Shown piece by piece: positions 24,775 through 36,485 of a DNA stretch of 64,000 nt (its first letter is position 1; each line of letters begins with the position of its first letter). The position numbers and the translations under genes are program-made. The stretch is from the NCBI GenBank assembly GCA_028641055.1, contig CM054062.1, positions 187,611,958-187,675,957 on the forward strand, written 5' to 3'. The notes under the pieces are model-generated. The model was not told the DNA's origin and did no database searches. It saw nothing but the letters and a program-made list of their open reading frames with translations. The DNA is from Alopecurus myosuroides (lineage: Eukaryota > Streptophyta > Magnoliopsida > Poales > Poaceae).

Positions 24775-25920
24775 GCTAAGTATAGTAGGGACGTAGCCGA
24801 GCCACGTTCCATGGTCTTTCTCGCTCTTGCATAGATGAAGTGGTATGGGTGGTGTCATTGACGGTATCCGACTCTTCCCTTGCATCTATCAAGTAATATG
24901 ATCCATTGTGCAAATTTCGGCTTATGATGAACGGGCCCCCCCATGGGGGGGGATAGCTTGTGCTTTCCTTCCTACGATTGTACTAAGCGCAACACCAGGT
25001 CTCCTTCCTGGAAGACCCGGGTTTTGACCCGACGACTGTGATACCGCCTCAAGTCTTGCTGATATATAGCTGATCGCTCCAAAGCTTGCTCCCTGTCCTC
25101 TTCTAACATGTCCACAGCGTCTTGCCGGGTCTTCTCGTTCTCCACCTCAACGTAAGCCGCCACACGGGGCGAATCATGGATAATATCACTCGGAAGGACT
25201 GCCTCGGCACCATAAACCATAAAAAACGGGGTCATCTGAGTAGATCTGTTAGGTGTAGTGTTAGTTCCCCAAACCACAGAAGGTAACTCCTCCACCCATG
25301 CTCCAGCAGCTCGAAGACATGGGACTCGTAGTCATGGTTTCAATCCTCGAAGTAACTCCTGGTTTGCTCTTTCCACCTGCCCATTGGTTTGCGGGTGGGC
25401 CACAGAGGCTACATCAAGCCGGATACCATTGTTTCCACAAAATTTCTCCATCTCTCCTAAGGACATGTTGGTTCCATTGTCTGTGATTATGCTGTGGGGG
25501 TATCCAAACCGATGTATGATCTTCTTCAGAATTTTCACAGCTGTGGCCGCCTCACAATTTGTAACAGGCATGACCTCAACCCATTTTGTGAACTTATCAA
25601 TAGACACTAGCAGATGAGTCTTTTTGCATGGAGACATGTGGAAAGGACCTACCATATCCATACCCCAAACAGCAAACGGCCAAGTCAAGGGAATCGTCCG
25701 CAACTCCATAGCCGGCACATGAGTTTGCCGAGCATACCTTTGGCACCCATCACATCTTGCTACTAAGAGCTCTGCATCTGCTATAGCTGTGAGCCAAAAG
25801 AAACCGTGCCGATATGCCTTGGCCACAAGAGATCTCGTGGAGGCATGATGTCCGCAATCACCTTCATGGATCTCCCTCAATATTTGACGGCCTTCTTCTG
25901 GGGCTACACAACGCAGAAAG
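24775..25920 (-). pseudogene. Gypsy integrase (3' part of pol), frameshifted
   Basis: The frame opens about 20 bases after the PBS with the integrase H2C2 zinc finger (HEGDCGHH...CDGCQRYA). It continues through the catalytic core: first Asp in WGMDMVGPF, second in ITDNGTN, Glu in NGQVERANQ. The frame breaks near 25332 and resumes at 25295 with the C-terminal part (WGTNTTPNRST, PFFMVYGAEAVLPSDI). A further frame change leads to WGGPF and NVARLRPYY near 24775. Protease, RT and RNase H, normally upstream, are missing: a deletion joined the PBS region to the integrase finger near 25918. The element could move only with enzymes supplied in trans. Confidence 0.88.
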
Positions 25921-25923
25921 ACT

Positions 25924-25940
25924 CCACGGTGGGCGCCAAC
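25924..25940 (-). promoter_or_regulatory. Primer-binding site of the Tat element
   Basis: The minus strand reads GTTGGCGCCCACCGTGG directly next to the LTR, the form seen in Tat-lineage Gypsy elements. Confidence 0.85.
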
Positions 25941-26413
25941 TGTCGCGGGATAATCACGGCAGACGTTACCGGGGGTAACTTAGGTTGGGGCGAATCGACT
26001 CTGGTGTTTGGGAGAGGGTCCAGCTCAGAGGAAATCATGTCTATTAGCAATCTAGGATTCCTGGCTATAATGTCGCCGAAACTCCAATCTAGGGTTACAA
26101 ACTCGAATCCTCTTGTCTCTCTTGAAACCTAGAATACTCGAATATCTCAAGAGGTTCCTGTTTCTCTGCCCAGGAGCCGGTTTATATATCACCCGGCTTC
26201 CTGGCTTTCCATACAAGGTACATCCGGAATCCTACCCAGAACCCACACATAACCCTAAGCTTCACAACGTGACCCCCAAGGCACAAATTACTAGATCCGT
26301 GCTCCCTTTTAGGCCTTCTAGAACTTCCTCCCTCTTGGGTCGGGTCTCGTGGGATCTCATTCTGGCCGGATCTCGCCCAGGCATGGGCCTACCGGGTTAT
26401 CATCCCCCCAACA
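25941..26413 (-). repeat. 5' LTR of the Tat element
   Basis: 473 bp, flanked on the inner side by the PBS and on the outer side by target duplication GTGAT. Confidence 0.9.
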
Positions 26414-27692
26414 GTGATCCTTGTAGCATGATATGCTGGAAAATGATGTTGGTGGATTGAAAAGATGATGATTACAATAGTTGACTAGTTTCCTCATCTG
26501 TTTTGAAAATACTCCTCAAGACGTGCTATTCCTCCTCGACTTGGAAACCAAAGATTGCTTTACGCAAATTAACCTTCATAAAACCCTTTTTCGAAACAGC
26601 AGATATATAATAGATTAACTAAGTCTTGTTGAGTACCTCCCGTACTCAGGTTTGCTTAATTTTGGTTCAGGTGAAGATCTCACATCGGTGGTGTTTCCAA
26701 CTTGGACGTCGACGAGTAGTTTGGGATTCCCAGGTAGCAGCCTGGAATCTATGGGCTGGACGTCGCCTTATGTTGCGGCCTCTTAGGCCTTTTTGGCTCT
26801 TGTTGATTAGCAACATAAATTTCCTTCCGTTGTCTGATGTAATGTTGGGTCATGTGACCTCTGTTTGTAAAGCTATACTCTAGTAATACCTGTTCAATAC
26901 AGCTTCCATGTCTAGAGTGTTGCTTTGACCGGTTGTTGATTTTGAGCTCATCGTTATACAGTTTTGGCTATGCCTGCATAGTTTTCGCAGTCGAGGGGTT
27001 GTGGACCCGATGATCCATTTCCGAGCACGCATGCCGATGTGATTCGGCCTGGGGCTTGGTAACCCCAGTAACCCTCGATTGTTGTTGCACTTTCTGGACG
27101 CATAGCATCTCTGTATAGCTTTGGTCCCGTTCCTTCAGTTTCGTACGATTCGTGGACACTTTGATATGCATAGTTGGTTATGACTAGCATGGACACAAGG
27201 AGTAGTAGTACCGTGGTGATCCGGCCTGCGTGCCGATGAATCCGGTCTGCCTGCCGTTGTTTGTTGCGGCCGGGGCTGGTAACCCTAAAGCCCTTGTGGG
27301 TCCATGACTAGGAGAGCATAACAGTATGTATACCTTTGGGTCCGGGGTCGTGACAAAAATATAAACTGCAATCAAAACATGACCATAAAAAGAATTTATT
27401 TATAATGATAATAAAAACAACTCCTTGTTCATATATATGAATAACTTGTCTCATGAAATACAAGACACTCTTATTAAAAGTCACGCTCACACTTATTACA
27501 ATTTTTTTATTCAAATCCACTAATAAAACGATAAATGTAGAGGGAGAACGTCGTAGTCCATCAACAATTGCTTGACATCAACATGCACTGTCGCCTCATT
27601 AAACCATATTCAAGCAGGTCTTGTTTTCATAAAACATATTAAGTATCAAATACTCAAAAAATGCAATAAGTGTTTGAAATAACATTTATAAC

Positions 27693-28355
27693 TTATATAT
27701 AGAATATACCTTCTCCGTCGATGATTTCACCTACAATAGGGTCTACCTGAACATGCATCAACTGGCTCATGAATTCGACAAAAGTGATTGAATCACGATT
27801 AGCAACAAAATCATGGACATAGCCTTCGTATCTTGAAGGAAGCAAGCGTAGCACTCCATCTATCGCGAAGTCATCAGTCATCCAGTAGTCAAAATCAGCA
27901 GCGAGACGCCTATGTATGTTGTACATTTTCTTCAGGTGACTCTGAAAACAAGTGTTCTCTTCCATCTTAGTAGACAAAAAAGTATCCATGCGCTCGTACT
28001 TTATTACCTTGACATTTCCTATGAAAATATCCTTGAACCCATCAATCATAACATAGGGCTCAGTGTTCCTGAAGCGAGACTTCAGCTGGCCCATCATGCC
28101 ACTGAACGCGAGGCACTAAACAATGATAACTCTATCCTGGCGGTCACAAAAATCATCTTCCTCCTCTTGAGTTGCAGAGTCATTTGATCTATCTCCTAGA
28201 GGTCCTTCTATCATTTGAGCAAGTTGTTGAATCCAAGGACACTCCTCAAGTCTATGTACAAATCTATGAAGTTTGATCCATCCACTTGAAGTAGTGGACG
28301 TTGGTACTTGGTAGAACGAAGTGAAGTAATAAACTGGAGGAGCAGGGTAGGCCAT
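27693..28355 (-). pseudogene. Copia gag, broken
   Basis: An N-terminal piece starts MAYPAPPVYYFTSFYQ (28355-28116). A second piece (28097-27693) contains LKSRFRN, the gag-like FLSTKMEEN...LKKMYNIHRRL and LLPSRYEGYVHDFVANRD. This order resembles the UBN2/retrotran_gag core of Copia gag. A stop and frame change separate the two near 28100. The reading frame ends at 27693 before any zinc knuckle. Confidence 0.65.
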
Positions 28356-29410
28356 CTACATATATATTTGCAAAGAATAAGACTAAATTTATAATAATAA
28401 CAAGCTCAATTCACAAGAAAGTTGAATGAACTCCACTAAGAATATTATCCCTAAAAAACATCTTAGTGACTACACGATCCTAATCCACTATACCACCCTC
28501 GATCATCACAGCCGGCGACATAGCTTCAAAGGTAGACTCTATCAGGTCAATCACATCAACTATGAGGCTCATGCTTGACCTTTCAGTAATCAATGTTTCG
28601 AGGCCATGTATGTAATGCTAGGCTGACCAATCTAACCTTTAGTTTATTGCAGTGTTTACATGGCTTACACCCACTGTATGCGACCACATAAGCGAAGCAC
28701 CCGATCATCGCAGCCCACTTCACTACTGCAGACTTTCTTGGTGGTGCACACTTAAGGGAGAACATGACATCAGTATTAAGTGTAAGGTATTATCTTATAC
28801 TGCCACCGCCGTATAATAACATATTATATACAAGCAGTATAAGAAGCACACAACACACAAAAATAACATTTAATGCATCAATGTGTGACATGATATGGTC
28901 TTGCGCCTTGACCTCCATCGTACGCATCGGCATAGCACCAAGTCCACCTCCTTCTCTTTATGATAGTTTAGAACAATTCAAATAAACTCACCTTGACCAT
29001 ATCATATCAAAATCCTCTGCAAAATAAAGTTAGACACTTCTACTTTATCTTTTGCATGTTTTACGTGCCTGCTAAGGCTTTCGTAGAAGAACCGTTTCTA
29101 CCTACGAACTTGAACCACGACACCGATCAGATAATTGTTTGTTACATATCCCTTTCGAGTCTCCCATTGAAAATTCCATGCCATCTATTGTAAGAGAGAC
29201 ATCGACCCTACTAGCCACATATATGATACACGCCGTATGTCAGTTGTAGAACCAGTCTCGCGTAAGCGTACGCGTAAGGTCGGTCTAGAGACACTTCATC
29301 AAACAATGCCAACATCATGAGCAAGTGCACGTGAGGAGTCGAAAACTACAAAATCGATGCCCACATTCAACATGTGTTATAACCGTACCAGCAATACTAC
29401 ACATAGATTA
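28356..29410. other. Leader region of the Copia remnant
   Basis: About 1 kb between PBS and the first gag frame, without a recognisable protein. A 60-codon minus frame at 28583-28765 has Cys-rich spacing (CKPCKHC), but I cannot assign it. Confidence 0.5.
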
Positions 29411-29422
29411 GCTCTGATACCA
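29411..29422 (-). promoter_or_regulatory. Primer-binding site of the Copia remnant
   Basis: Minus strand TGGTATCAGAGC, initiator Met tRNA type, adjacent to the LTR. Confidence 0.85.
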
Positions 29423-29423
29423 C

Positions 29424-31196
29424 TTAAGGGGTTCATAGCAGAACAAAAAAATCTACCGGTGAACTCCATAAACTAGCCAGGATGTGTCTACTAGTAATGT
29501 GGTTATGATTATGGTGTTTCAGTAACATACCTCTTGTATACCGAAACACAAGGATTATGCTCCCACACAAGCATTGATAAGGAAGAAGATGAAGCCAACC
29601 TCAAGTTTATGAAGAACTTGACTAGTTGATGAAGACCCTGGTGCATCGACGGAATTGTTAGCGTTGAAACTACATCGCCTCCAAGTATTCGCACATGTAA
29701 GGTGCTTGACATCGACTCCCGTTCTCTGATCCAGCAGAGGTTGCGGAAGTAGATCTCCTAGACGGAATTCTCACAAAATGGCGGTGGTCTGAACAGGGAG
29801 AAGTCACCCGCACACGGCCCAAATTGGGGCCACGCGCCGGGAGAGAGATAGTGGGTGGAGGGGAAAACCTTGACCGACTATTTATTGGGATTTTCCTCAT
29901 TTTTTCCTGTTCAAAAAGATGCCCTATGCCTCTCTTTATATAGGAGGAGGGGTGCACCTGCCTTTAGCTCCCCCATGTGGGACCAAAGGGAGAGGAGGTG
30001 GGAGGGGGATTTCGCACCCCCTCCATAGCCACATGTGCCCTAAGGACCATGAGGGGGAATCCGCACCCCTTTGTGGGCTACCTCCTTTTCCTTTTTTAAA
30101 TTAATTATTTAATATGAATATGTTAATAAATATATTTAATTTAACATTTTAATTTCTTTTAATATTGAATTAACATATAAATATATTTAATTCATAATTA
30201 ATATATTTATATATTATTTAATTCAGGTGACTTCGGAACACCTTCCGGATTACCCCGAACTCTTTCGGACCTCTTCATAACCATTCCGATGTTTTTCCCA
30301 TTCTCCGGAACCCTTCGGTCTATCTCATTCTTTATTCCGATAATTCTGATATTTCCTATAACAATCGCCGAGCGTCATCAAGCCCTTAAGAGTGTTACCC
30401 CTGGTCTGAGAATACTCCATAAATGATCGAAAACCCTCTCCGATCAATGATCCATAGCGGGACATGGATGCCCATAATGAACCATGTGCATTTTAGAATT
30501 AAATGTCGTTCAACCATGATTAAAGTGTCCTATTTATTTTGTTACTTCGATACATATCTTGTCCGAGGTATGATCGTTGACATCTCTATGTCATGTTCAA
30601 TCTCGTTACCGACAAGAATTGCTTTACTCGTTACCGTGATATTACATTTCCATGACCTAGTTATATGTTTTAACTTTATGAATGTAATCTCACTGAGTGG
30701 GCATAGAGTATCTCTCCGTCATGTGGATGAAAAAAATCCCATTCTTAATACATACGCCTCAACCCATCTCTTTTGAATACCTGATGTACACCTTTATAAT
30801 CAACCTTTCACGATGTGACGTTGATGTAATCAAAGTAACCTCCAAGATAGTGATTAAATATACTATATTTTACTAATATTACAAGATGAACATTGTGACA
30901 CGATCACGTTGCAATACTTATAATGGGTATGTCCATCATCTCATTCAACTAATGAAATGACCTCATTGTCAATTGACATAAATGTCACATGATCGTGAAA
31001 CACTCAATCATGAATTGCCCAATGAACTAGTTTGTATAGAGGATTACTAGGGACTCTGGTTTGTTTATATATCACACATGTAATAACATTTTCTATTGAT
31101 ACAATTATAGCATGATATAATCTTATTATAAACTTTTAATGAGATATAATAAATAAAATCTTATTATTTATTTTCTTCTAGGCCATATCTCCTTCA
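29424..31196 (-). repeat. Copia 5' LTR (about 1.77 kb)
   Basis: The length agrees with the roughly 1.8 kb LTRs of BARE-like elements. The inner boundary is inferred from the PBS and may be off by a few bases, because a TG...CA end is not clean there. Confidence 0.7.
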
Positions 31197-31674
31197 GATA
31201 ACCTTTCCTCTTTGGTGATTAAAGTTTCCCGACTAACCAGGGCAAGCAAAGAAAACCCCGAGACTTTCTATTCTCATGTATGAAGACTGAGCAGGCGTTA
31301 TGCGCCGCAGATGGAGTCACCAAGGACATCATCGGCCAACCCCACGACCTGCCATGGGCAGTGTCTTTAATCGATCATGGACTGAGTCCACGAGTAATAT
31401 AGGGTCGTGGCCCTGTACCCTCCTCTGGCGCTATGTGGTATCCCTTTCCTGCCAAGAATTGGGGAAGAGGACCATAGCCCACTATAAAAGGAGGGAGGCC
31501 ACGACCGTAGGAATGGTTCGGAAATCATTAGCCACAAACCCTATAACACTGGTTCTTCCACCTCGAGCACAAGATCGCACCCGTACTGTAACCTCTCGAA
31601 GTAGTGCAATCCAGAAAAGCAGTACTAGGGTGTTAGGCCGCACAGTATCCTGAACCTGGGTAATTCGTCTATGT

Positions 31675-31874
31675 CAGGGGCGGAGCTGCTTGATCCCATC
31701 CCGATGCACATGAATCAGGGTCCAAAAAGAAATTTGGTCTTACTTAGCATCTAAAATGGCATTTTGCATCAGGTTTGGCAGCTAAGTGTGCATCAGGTAG
31801 CCAATTGTTTTCACAATCTGTGACCAGTTAAGCAGTAGGGCATCAGGGTCATTGTTGCTCCAGCTCCACCCCTG
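31675..31874. mobile_element. hAT-type MITE (200 bp)
   Basis: Terminal inverted repeats CAGGGGCGGAGCT and AGCTCCACCCCTG match with one mismatch. Perfect 8 bp target duplications GTCTATGT flank it (31667-31674 and 31875-31882). Short ends of this form with an 8 bp duplication are typical of hAT elements. Confidence 0.92.
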
Positions 31875-32065
31875 GTCTATGTGTCTCTATCGTGTTCGTT
31901 GCTCGTCTCATCGCCAAATGTTCTAGAGGTTCCTTGAGTGACTGTGTGTTCAGCCCCTTGTGTTCGAACCTGGTACTTGGGAACTGTATTCGCTCGGACA
32001 CAAATTACAGACATCTGGGGTGTTAGGTAGGCGATTGAGATGCGTCCTCGTCTTTCCTAATAGCC

Positions 32066-32179
32066 ATGGCTGAACGTAAGACTCTCAATGAGCGCTCCCA
32101 TCGCAGGGCGGCCAACACGGTAAAAAATGAGCTTGTTATCAACACCAACCCGCGCCGTCGCGCGCACGTCACCGACCCC
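32066..32179 (+). pseudogene. Gypsy gag N-terminus (truncated)
   Basis: Begins MAERKTLNERSHRRAAN, resembling the start of gag in grass Gypsy elements, and stops after about 38 codons. The following 200 bases stay GC-rich with more coding-like frames up to the Athila insertion. Confidence 0.45.
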
Positions 32180-32404
32180 TAGCCTGGGACATACGAGAAT
32201 GATGCTTCCTCCCTTCACCCTTCCAGGGAGCAGCAGCCAAGCATCCACACAACGTTTGCATCTTTGCTCGGGTGCCCGGCCATCCACCTCCATAGGTACG
32301 TCTGCTCATGGCTCAGGAGACACTGCGGTACCGGCCAACGGAGGCCGGACACGACAACTGGCTCGCGCGCATCACCGAGCTCATCATCTCTCTCTCTAGC
32401 ACCG

Positions 32405-33803
32405 TGATACGTCGAAAATGTATCTCCTTTTCCGAACACTTTTCTTATTGTTTTCCTATAAACTTGTGTGTTTTGAATGCAACAAACACGGACTAACGCT
32501 GTTTTCAGCAGAATTACCTTGGTGTCTCGTTTTTGTGCGGAAAAATCAACTTTCGAAAACTTGCCCATAAAAGACCCCATTGGTCTTAAAACACCAGAAG
32601 ACCCCGGGAGCCAGAAGGGGGCTAGGAGAGGGGCCAGAGGGGGGCCACACCACCCCCTGGCGCCCCCCTTGGCCGCGCCACCTGGTGGTGTGGGCCACTC
32701 CCACACCCCCTTGGGCTCCCCTTTCGACTACAAATAGCCTTCAACCCTAAAACACGAGGGGGTTCGTCATATTCCATAGAAACACAACAGAGCGCCGCCG
32801 CCACCCCGAACTTCGATTCGGGGATCAGAAGTTCCTGTTCTGGCACCCTGCTGAGACGGGGAATTGGAGGAGATCATCGCCATTATCATCACCAACGCCT
32901 CTCGATCGACCATCCATGTTTCCGCCATCCATGTGTGAGTAATTCCCCTATTGTAGGCTGAAGGGGATGGTAGGGATTGGATGAGATTGTTCATGTAATA
33001 GTGTCGTGATTGTTAGGGCATAGTGCCTAGTATCCTCTATTAGTGCTATTGACATTGTTGCAACTTGTTATGCTTAATGCTTGTCACTTTGGGCCCGAGT
33101 GCCATGATCTCAGATATGAACATGTTATTGAATCACGATGATAATTATTGTTTCTTGATCATACCTGCAAGTTGTTTACACATATCGTTGTCCGGAACGC
33201 GTGGCCCCGAAGTGACATAAATTGGGACACCCGGAGGGGATGGCTGTGATGTGAGGATCATATGTGTTCACGGAGTGTTAATGCTTTGCTCCGGTGTTCT
33301 ATTAAAAGGAACACCTTAATTACCAGTAGTTCCCTTGAGGCCCCATTGAAAACGGGCTGGCAGGACAAAAGATGTTGTGCAAGTTCTCATTGCGAGCACG
33401 TACGACTATTTACGGAACGCATGCCTTTGGTTACTAAGTGCTTGGATGATTTATCTTATTTATCTGCAATGCCCATGTCTTGATTATTATGTGAACTATC
33501 TTATTCATGCAACGCCTGTTCATCTATCCCTATGCCTACAGTATTTAATCCCGCTGTTTACTTGAAACACTGTTGTTGTTGTTTTCATCTCACTCTATTA
33601 TTATTTCACTACTTCTGCTACTATAAAACTGTTACTACTGATAAACCATTGCGAACAAAAGTACTTTCAGGTGCAGGTGAATTGACAACTCATTTTTTAA
33701 GGCTCACAAATATTATTTGGCTCCCCTTGTATTGAATCAATAAATTTGGGTTTTACTTCCCTCGAAGACTCTTGCGATCCCCTATACTGCTTGTGGGTCA
33801 TCA
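32405..33803 (+). repeat. 5' LTR of Athila-like A
   Basis: 1399 bp, bounded on the left by the Gypsy leader fragment and on the right by an 11-base spacer and the PBS. Confidence 0.85.
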
Positions 33804-33814
33804 AGACTATTTTC

Positions 33815-33833
33815 TGGCGCTGTTGCCGGGGAG
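33815..33833 (+). promoter_or_regulatory. Primer-binding site of Athila-like A
   Basis: TGGCGCTGTTGCCGGGGAG. It differs from the usual Athila form (seen intact at 45875-45894 on minus) by one base. Confidence 0.85.
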
Positions 33834-33891
33834 CATAGCTTTATTTGCGAGCTCACCACAGAGTACTATTATCTACTGCCAATCATTCATC

Positions 33892-35670
33892 ATGGGTAAG
33901 ACTCGTGATGGAAAGTTTCCTATATTACCATCCACTAAAAGAAGAGGTACAACTCTGAAAACCTCTGTTGCTCTTGATTCACCGTCTGTTATGAGTAATC
34001 TGCTTACACCACCACATGCTACACATGCTACTTCTGCTGAATCTGAAAATACTTCTGATACTTTTTATGATGCTTCTACTATGCTTGATGAGAGTGGTTC
34101 TCTCGGTCCTTTCTTAGATGCTACTATTGCTAAAGCTAAAAATATTGCAAACACTGAAACTCCTGATAAAAATCTTGTTACTCCTGCTGTTTCACCTGAG
34201 CTTAGAGAGAATCCTAGTGATGATTTTGATGATTCCTATATTGAACTTAATGATGATCTTATTGATGAAATACATGCTATGAAGGATAAACATGCTACTA
34301 TAAGTCTTATTGAAAGTCGTGCTGTTAAATATAAATTATCTCCTGATGCTAAGTTTGCCACTTCTCCCATTAATATTAGGGATAAGGATTATGATTTCTA
34401 TCTTGATTTATCTTATATATATATTGTTCAGAAAGAACCTTTTTGTGGAACTTAAAATGAAAGTGCTATGAAACATATGAATGAGGTCTCCTCTTTGAGT
34501 AGTTTATTCTCTGATGATCTTAAGAAACATAGCTACTTTGTTGCTAAAATATTCCCTTTCTCATTAAAAGATGAAGCTAAAAATTGGTTTAATAATTTGT
34601 CTCCGGGATCTATTGATAGTCCTATTAGTTTGGTTAATGCTTTCTTTCAGAAATATTTTCCTGCTAGTGTTCAACATGCTACTTTACAAAATATATTTAA
34701 TTTCAAGCAATTGGAAGGAGAGAAATTGCATGTATCTTGGGCAAGGTTCTGTTCTTTAGTTAGGGCTACACCTGGGCATAAGCTATAAAATAATGAACTC
34801 TTGATATATTCTATAATGTACTAACTGTTGAATCTAGGACATACCTGGATAGTTGTGCTGGTTGTGTTTTCAGGCAAAGAACTTCAGATGAAGCTGAGGA
34901 ATTAATGGCTAAAATAAGCCAAAATCATGATGATTGGACTATGGTTGAGCCTGAACCGACCCCTACTCCAGTATCAACACCAACACCAACACCCAAGAAG
35001 AGGGGAATGATTGAATTAAATGATGAAGTGATGAGAGAAGCCAAGAAATCTCTTAAAGAGAGGGGTATTAAATCTGAAGATGTGAAGAATCTTCCACCTA
35101 TAGAAGAATTATGTAAGCCAACCCCTCACTCATCCACCATTGAGGTACACTCTCTCCAATATTTTGATAGTAGAGATATTCCCTATAATGAACCTCCTGA
35201 TAAATGTTTGGATGAATTTGATAATTATGTTATTAAGCAAGATAATTTTAATATGAGAGTGCAAAATCACCTAATGGAAAACTCTAGAGCTATTGATAAT
35301 TTGCATGGTATTATAGAAAGAACCTCTAATGATGTTAAAAATGCTTGTTAAACATTTTCAAATGGTTCAAGCTCAAATTAATCAACTTGCTAAAGTGCAA
35401 AAAGATTTGCTAGTTAATGCTTCTAAAGAAAAACATGCTTATGAAATAAGAACTAGAAGTGGTATTGCTACACAAGATCCTTTATATCCTGAGGGACATC
35501 CTAAAAGAATTGAACAAGATTCTCGGCAAACTAATAATAATGTTATTCATACTAAGAAGAAAAAGAAGAAGAAACATAAAACTTCTGTAGAATCCTATGA
35601 ACTTGCTAAAGATCCTAAACTGAAAGTGGTAATGATAAAAGTGAAGCTTCTGATAAAGAAGAACCTGTAG
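33892..35670 (+). pseudogene. Athila-type gag, broken by several stops
   Basis: Starts MGKTRDGKFPILPSTKRRG. The retrotransposon gag domain follows in 34468-34788 (FSLKDEAKNWFNNLSPGSI, NAFFQKYFP). A middle part (34905-35351) is Pro/Thr- and Lys-rich, and the C-terminal part contains MVQAQINQLAKVQKDLL and a Lys run. Stops near 34453, 34786 and 35349 and at least one frame change separate these blocks, so no full gag protein can be made. Confidence 0.8.
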
Positions 35671-35954
35671 CTGAACCTGAAAAGCAAACTAAAACTGCAA
35701 AATATACTAAGGAGGATTTCATTGCTAATAAACATGGTAATGAGAGAGAACCTTGGGTACAAAAACCAATGCCTTTTCCTAATAAGAAACACAAATCTAA
35801 GGAAGAAGAACATTATAAAAAGTTTTGTGAGTGGATGAAACCTTTGTTCTTGCAAATTCCTTTAACTAATGCTATTAAATTGCCTCCTTATGCAAAATAT
35901 ATGAAAGATATTGTCTCTAACAAAAGGAAGATTCCTAATGAGTAAATTTCCACT

Positions 35955-36485
35955 ATGCTTGCTAATTACTCTTTTAATGGCAAGGTTCCTAAGAAGCTTG
36001 GAGATCCTGGTATACCAACTATTCCCTGTTCTATTAAAAATAATTATGTTAGAACTGCTTTGTGTGATTTGGGAGCTGGAGTTAGTGTCATGCCTTTTAC
36101 TCTCTATAAAAGACTCCTCCTAGAAAAATTGATACCAACTGATATATATTTGCAAATGGCTAATAAATCCACTACTATTCCTGTGGGTATATGTGAGGAT
36201 GTTCCTGTTCAAGTTGCTAATAATTGTCTAATATTAACTGACTTTGTTGTGTTGGAAATTCCTGAAGATGATAATATGTCTATTATTCTTGGGAGACCTT
36301 TTGTTAATACTGCAGGGGCTGTTATAGATTGCTATCAAGTAAAAGTTACTTTTAATGTTGATGATAAAGAGCACACTGTTTATTTTCCCAAGAAGATTGA
36401 TAAGAAATATGGTCTAAATTCAATTGAAAATATTGCGACCGTCAAGATTGGAGAATTTTATTGTCCCATTCCAAAGCCAACGTAA
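35955..36485 (+). CDS. Retroviral-type aspartic protease (Athila), isolated ORF
   Basis: A 176-residue open frame has the catalytic motif as CDLGAGVSVMP (residues 37-47) and the second conserved block as IILGRPFVNTAGAVID. Athila proteases normally form part of a gag-pol polyprotein. Here the frame is open but upstream gag is broken and downstream RT is missing, so the ORF starts at an internal Met. Expression from this copy is doubtful. Confidence 0.8.
   Translation: MLANYSFNGKVPKKLGDPGIPTIPCSIKNNYVRTALCDLGAGVSVMPFTLYKRLLLEKLIPTDIYLQMANKSTTIPVGICEDVPVQVANNCLILTDFVVLEIPEDDNMSIILGRPFVNTAGAVIDCYQVKVTFNVDDKEHTVYFPKKIDKKYGLNSIENIATVKIGEFYCPIPKPT

Larger units (their letters stand above)
8217..26413 (-). 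mobile_element. Tat-type Gypsy retrotransposon, internally deleted, with antisense gene
   Basis: Two 473 bp LTRs (8217-8689 and 25941-26413) are bounded by TGTC... and ...AACA. Perfect 5 bp target duplications GTGAT lie at 8212-8216 and 26414-26418. The PBS (minus GTTGGCGCCCAC) abuts the right LTR, so the element runs right to left. Its order is LTR, PBS, integrase, an antisense multi-exon gene, LTR. Gag, protease and RT are gone. LARD 2 is inserted downstream of integrase. Antisense extra ORFs between pol and the 3' LTR are known from Tat/Retand-lineage elements. By eye the LTRs differ at about fourteen positions. Confidence 0.9.
6602..27354 (+). mobile_element. Old Gypsy LTR split by later insertions
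   Basis: Two pieces, 6602-8216 and 26414-27354, join into one sequence when the Tat element and its target duplication are removed. The joined piece is non-coding and ends in GGGTCGTGACA at 27354, which looks like an LTR terminus followed by unrelated DNA. Its style resembles Triticeae Gypsy LTRs of the Sabrina type, but I cannot assign the family. Its left end is hidden behind LARD 1 or lies outside the window. It hosts LARD 1, the MITE at 7599-7834 and the Tat element. Confidence 0.6.
27355..31196 (-). mobile_element. Copia element remnant (BARE/Angela-related), 5' part only
   Basis: On minus the element starts at 31196 with TGAAGGAGATATGGCCTAG, similar in form to BARE/Angela/WIS LTR starts. 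The LTR runs to about 29424. It is followed by a PBS (29411-29422), about 1 kb of leader and gag fragments (28355-27693). At 27354/27355 it is cut off by the old Gypsy LTR, so pol and the other LTR lie elsewhere or are lost. Confidence 0.75.
31197..32404 (+). mobile_element. Gypsy 5' LTR and leader fragment
   Basis: The sequence has promoter character, with ACTATAAAAGG at 31481. It runs through an LTR-like end near 32016 into GGTAGGCGATTGAG, which resembles the start of Gypsy interiors just after the PBS. A short gag start follows at 32066. The hAT MITE interrupts it at 31675-31874, and the Athila element cuts it at 32405. The rest may be the gag-protease piece at 48640-50215. Confidence 0.5.
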
